From contig NZ_JABFHG010000002.1 of assembly GCF_013112485.1 (NCBI RefSeq), positions 124,001 through 188,000 on the forward strand: 64,000 nt of DNA, written 5' to 3'. Origin of the DNA: Roseicella sp. DB1501 (GTDB taxonomy: Bacteria; Pseudomonadota; Alphaproteobacteria; Acetobacterales; Acetobacteraceae). The position numbers and the translations under genes are program-made. Shown piece by piece: positions 61,503 to 64,000 of the stretch (position 1 is the first letter of the stretch; each line of letters begins with the position of its first letter). The notes beneath the pieces are model-generated. The model was not told where the DNA came from, did not search any database, and saw only the letters and a list, made by a program, of their open reading frames with translations.

Positions 61503-62207
61503 ATGGATGCAGCCCTGCGCGACCACGCGGCAGCCTGGCTGGCGGGCGCCCTGCGGGAGGGCACGGCCCCCCTCCCCTTTCCGCCAGCGGCGCTCCCCCG
61601 CAGCATGCTGGACGGCCAGCGGATCGCCGCCCGGGCGCTCGACATGCTCGACCTCGCCTCCTGCGGCCTGCGCCTGACCCATCTCGGCGCCGGCCGGCCG
61701 GTCGCCGGGCCGGTGCTGCCGGCGCGGCTCCGCGCCGAGGGCGAGACGATCGCCCTGTCGCGCCTGCCGCATGCCCGCGCCACGCCGGCGATCGCCGGCC
61801 GTCTCGCGGAGGATCTGCCCCGGCGCGGCGACGAGATGCCGAACTTCGCCAGCCTGCATCCGGCGATCGATGTCGAGAGCTGGCGGCTGCCCGGCGCGCC
61901 CGGCACCGGCGCCCTGGCGGCCGCCGACCTCGCCGGGCTGGGGGAGATCGTGCTGGGCCGGGGCCGGCGCCTGCCGCCGATGCGGCTGCGCGTCTCCCTC
62001 GCCGCCGCCGGCACCTGGCGCCGCGGCGAGGAGATCGACATCGAGGAGGCGATGCTGGCCGCCGCCCTGGCGGCGCGCCGGGCGGGCGGGCTGCCGGAGG
62101 GCTCGCTGATCGTGGTGCCTGTGGGCGTTCCGGTGACGCCGGCGCCGGGCATGGAGCTGCTCGGCAGCTTCGGCCGGCTGGGCCGGCTCGGCGTGCGCTT
62201 CGCCTGA
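61503..62207 (+). CDS. 2-keto-4-pentenoate hydratase-like protein
   Basis: This 234-residue protein has a C-terminal half like hydratase/FAH-fold proteins (LRVSLAAAGTWRRGEE, ALAARRAGGLPEGSLIVVPVGVPVTPAPGMELLGSFGRLGRLGVRF). The N-terminal half is weakly similar. It lacks an obvious full metal site, so the activity is uncertain. GGAGGA is six bases before ATG 61503. Confidence 0.4.
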   Translation: MDAALRDHAAAWLAGALREGTAPLPFPPAALPRSMLDGQRIAARALDMLDLASCGLRLTHLGAGRPVAGPVLPARLRAEGETIALSRLPHARATPAIAGRLAEDLPRRGDEMPNFASLHPAIDVESWRLPGAPGTGALAAADLAGLGEIVLGRGRRLPPMRLRVSLAAAGTWRRGEEIDIEEAMLAAALAARRAGGLPEGSLIVVPVGVPVTPAPGMELLGSFGRLGRLGVRFA

Positions 62208-62433
62208 CGGCGCGCCGCGACGCCTCTTCCCCGCCGAGACAGGTCAGGGTTGCCGGGCGTTCAGAAAATCGCCAACTTTCGCTCGATTGTTGCCGAGCCT
62301 TACCGACCATTTGCTAGGCTGCCCGTTCGGCGGCGGCCCGAGTCCAGGACCCTCGTCCTGTGCCGGAGCCCGCCATCGGAACGAAACGGGGAATGCGCCG
62401 GCTGCGGCGGCGGGAAACGGCAAGGGGCGAAGA

Positions 62434-64000
62434 ATGGCCAGCCAATCGGCAATCATCACATCGGATCAGGCGGTGCGGCCCATGACGCGGGAGGAGCGGA
62501 AGGTCATCGTCGCCTCCTCCCTCGGCACGGTCTTCGAGTGGTACGACTTCTACCTGTACGGCTCGCTGGCGGCGGTGATCGGCGCGAATTTCTTCAGCCA
62601 GTACCCCGAGAGCACCCGCAACATCTTCGCCCTGCTCGCCTTCGCCGCGGGCTTCCTGGTGCGGCCCTTCGGCGCCCTGGTCTTCGGCCGGCTGGGCGAC
62701 TTGGTCGGGCGCAAATACACCTTCCTCGTCACCATCCTGATCATGGGCAGCTCGACCTTCCTGGTCGGCATCCTGCCCACCTCGGACAGCATCGGCCTCG
62801 CCGCGCCCATCATCCTGATCATCCTGCGGCTGCTGCAGGGCCTGGCGCTGGGCGGCGAGTATGGCGGCGCCGCGACCTATGTGGCCGAGCACGCGCCGCA
62901 TGGCCGGCGCGGCTTCTACACCTCCTTCATCCAGATCACGGCGACGGCGGGCCTGTTCCTCTCGCTCCTCGTCATCCTCTTCACCCAGGCTGCCTTCGGG
63001 CCGGATGCCTTCAAGGCCTGGGCCTGGCGCATCCCCTTCCTGGTCTCGATCCTGCTGCTCGGCATCTCGGTCTGGATCCGTATGCAGATGGAGGAGAGCC
63101 CGGCCTTCGCGCGCATGAAGGCGGAGGGGACGCATTCCAAGGCCCCGATCTCCGAGGCCTTCGGCCAGTGGAAGAACGCCAAGGTGGCGCTGCTCGCCCT
63201 GCTCGGCCTCGTCGCCGGCCAGGCGGTGGTCTGGTACACGGGACAGTTCTACGCGCTGTTCTTCCTCGGCTCGGTGCTGAAGGTCGACGGCTTCACCACC
63301 AACATGCTGATCGCCTGGTCGCTGCTGCTCGGCTCGGGCGGCTTCGTGCTGTTCGGCTGGCTGTCCGACAAGATCGGCCGCAAGCCGATCATCCTCGGCG
63401 GCTGCCTGCTGGCGGCGCTGACCTATTTCCCGCTCTTCAAGCTGATGAGCGCCGAGGCGAATCCGGCGCTGCACCGGGCGCATACCGACATCCCGGTGCA
63501 GGTGCTGGCCGACCGCTCGACCTGCTCCTTCCAGTTCAACCCGGTGGGCACCCGCACCTTCACCCAGCCCTGCGACATCGCCAAGGCGGCGCTGGCCCGG
63601 GCCTCGGTGAACTACTCGGTCGAGGACGTCCCGCCCGGCAGCGTCGCCGCGGTGCGCATCGCCGGCGGCACGCCGATGCCGGCGAACAGCCCGACCTTCA
63701 CCCGGGACCTGGGGGCGGCGCTGACGGCCGCCGGCTATCCCCAGGCCTCGAATCCGACGGTCGTGAAGATGTCCGGCGTGTTCGACATCTTCCGCGAGCA
63801 GCCGGCGGTGCTGATCGGCATCCTGACGCTGCTGGTGATCTACGTGACCATGGTCTACGGACCGATCGCCGCGGCGCTGGTCGAGCTCTTCCCGACCCGC
63901 ATCCGCTACACCTCCATGTCGCTGCCCTACCATATCGGCAATGGCTGGTTCGGCGGCCTGCTGCCGGCGACCGCCTTCGCCATGATCGCGCAGACCGGCG
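62434..64000 (+). CDS. MFS metabolite:H+ symporter, 3' end cut by window edge
   Basis: Over 520 residues are visible of a MHS-type symporter (ProP/KgtP/ShiA group): GTVFEWYDFYLYGSLA, FGRLGDLVGRKYTF and LRLLQGLALGGEYGGAATYVAEHA. A large periplasmic insertion (about residues 340-440) includes CSFQFNPVGTRTF and QPCDIAKAAL with a cysteine pair. It probably imports a dicarboxylate or related acid. AAGGGG precedes ATG 62434. The last helices lie past position 64000. Confidence 0.85.
   Translation, partial: MASQSAIITSDQAVRPMTREERKVIVASSLGTVFEWYDFYLYGSLAAVIGANFFSQYPESTRNIFALLAFAAGFLVRPFGALVFGRLGDLVGRKYTFLVTILIMGSSTFLVGILPTSDSIGLAAPIILIILRLLQGLALGGEYGGAATYVAEHAPHGRRGFYTSFIQITATAGLFLSLLVILFTQAAFGPDAFKAWAWRIPFLVSILLLGISVWIRMQMEESPAFARMKAEGTHSKAPISEAFGQWKNAKVALLALLGLVAGQAVVWYTGQFYALFFLGSVLKVDGFTTNMLIAWSLLLGSGGFVLFGWLSDKIGRKPIILGGCLLAALTYFPLFKLMSAEANPALHRAHTDIPVQVLADRSTCSFQFNPVGTRTFTQPCDIAKAALARASVNYSVEDVPPGSVAAVRIAGGTPMPANSPTFTRDLGAALTAAGYPQASNPTVVKMSGVFDIFREQPAVLIGILTLLVIYVTMVYGPIAAALVELFPTRIRYTSMSLPYHIGNGWFGGLLPATAFAMIAQTG

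Overview
This is a very GC-rich window, apart from one AT-rich insert, from what looks like an alphaproteobacterium of the Acetobacteraceae type (Roseomonas-like). That placement is an inference from base composition, heavy use of C/G at third positions, COQ9 next to peptide deformylase and rpsU, homospermidine synthase, a tripartite-tricarboxylate (Bug) receptor and many amidase, hydantoinase and racemase-like catabolic genes. Genes are tightly packed, and ATGA or GTGA stop/start overlaps show many translationally coupled operons. I see no rRNA, tRNA, CRISPR array, prophage or intact insertion sequence.

Layout. 1-6149 (mostly minus): an N-methylhydantoinase A/B pair (A cut by the window edge), a small IS5-transposase-like orphan, an exported beta-carbonic anhydrase and a prolyl oligopeptidase. 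6165-7545: an AT-rich island with one foreign-looking membrane-protein gene. 7571-11634: membrane protein, cytosine-deaminase-like amidohydrolase, DUF427, exported phosphoesterase and TauE/SafE exporter. 11879-18089: molbindin, then a seven-gene queuosine operon queA-tgt-queF-queG-queC-queD-queE covering the pathway from dihydroneopterin triphosphate to queuosine in tRNA. 18280-21507 (minus): CP-ATP-grasp, alpha-E and Anbu proteasome-like genes. 21719-32100: TPP enzyme, PPOX-like protein, DUF3750, amidase with an AtzG-like small partner, PsiF-like and DUF4396 proteins, a GNAT remnant, AsmA, DUF1835 and COQ9. 32097-33053: peptide deformylase and rpsU.

33482-42526 is catabolic: GSTs, metallo-hydrolase, carboxymuconolactone-decarboxylase-like protein, class V aminotransferase, enolase-superfamily enzyme, MFS transporter, CoA transferase, racemase-like protein and NIPSNAP. 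42531-46572 is a polyamine block: ureohydrolase (agmatinase-like), ornithine decarboxylase and homospermidine synthase, predicted to make homospermidine from putrescine. The decarboxylase has a long leader holding a well-placed 16-codon upstream ORF whose 3' half is an 8-bp-stem hairpin. 46582-52055: alcohol dehydrogenase, Bug receptor, DJ-1/PfpI protein, gamma-glutamyltransferase and a GloB-like hydrolase.

52394-57848 is the urea ABC transporter urtABCDE. A near-perfect sigma-54 -24/-12 element lies about 110 bp upstream of urtA, so nitrogen control is likely. The window ends with a GNAT acetyltransferase, an AMI1-like amidase, a 49-residue membrane protein, ferredoxin-NADP reductase, a hydratase-like protein and a truncated MFS symporter.

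Several gene junctions, most of them convergent, carry related long palindromes that probably act as terminators or REP-like elements.
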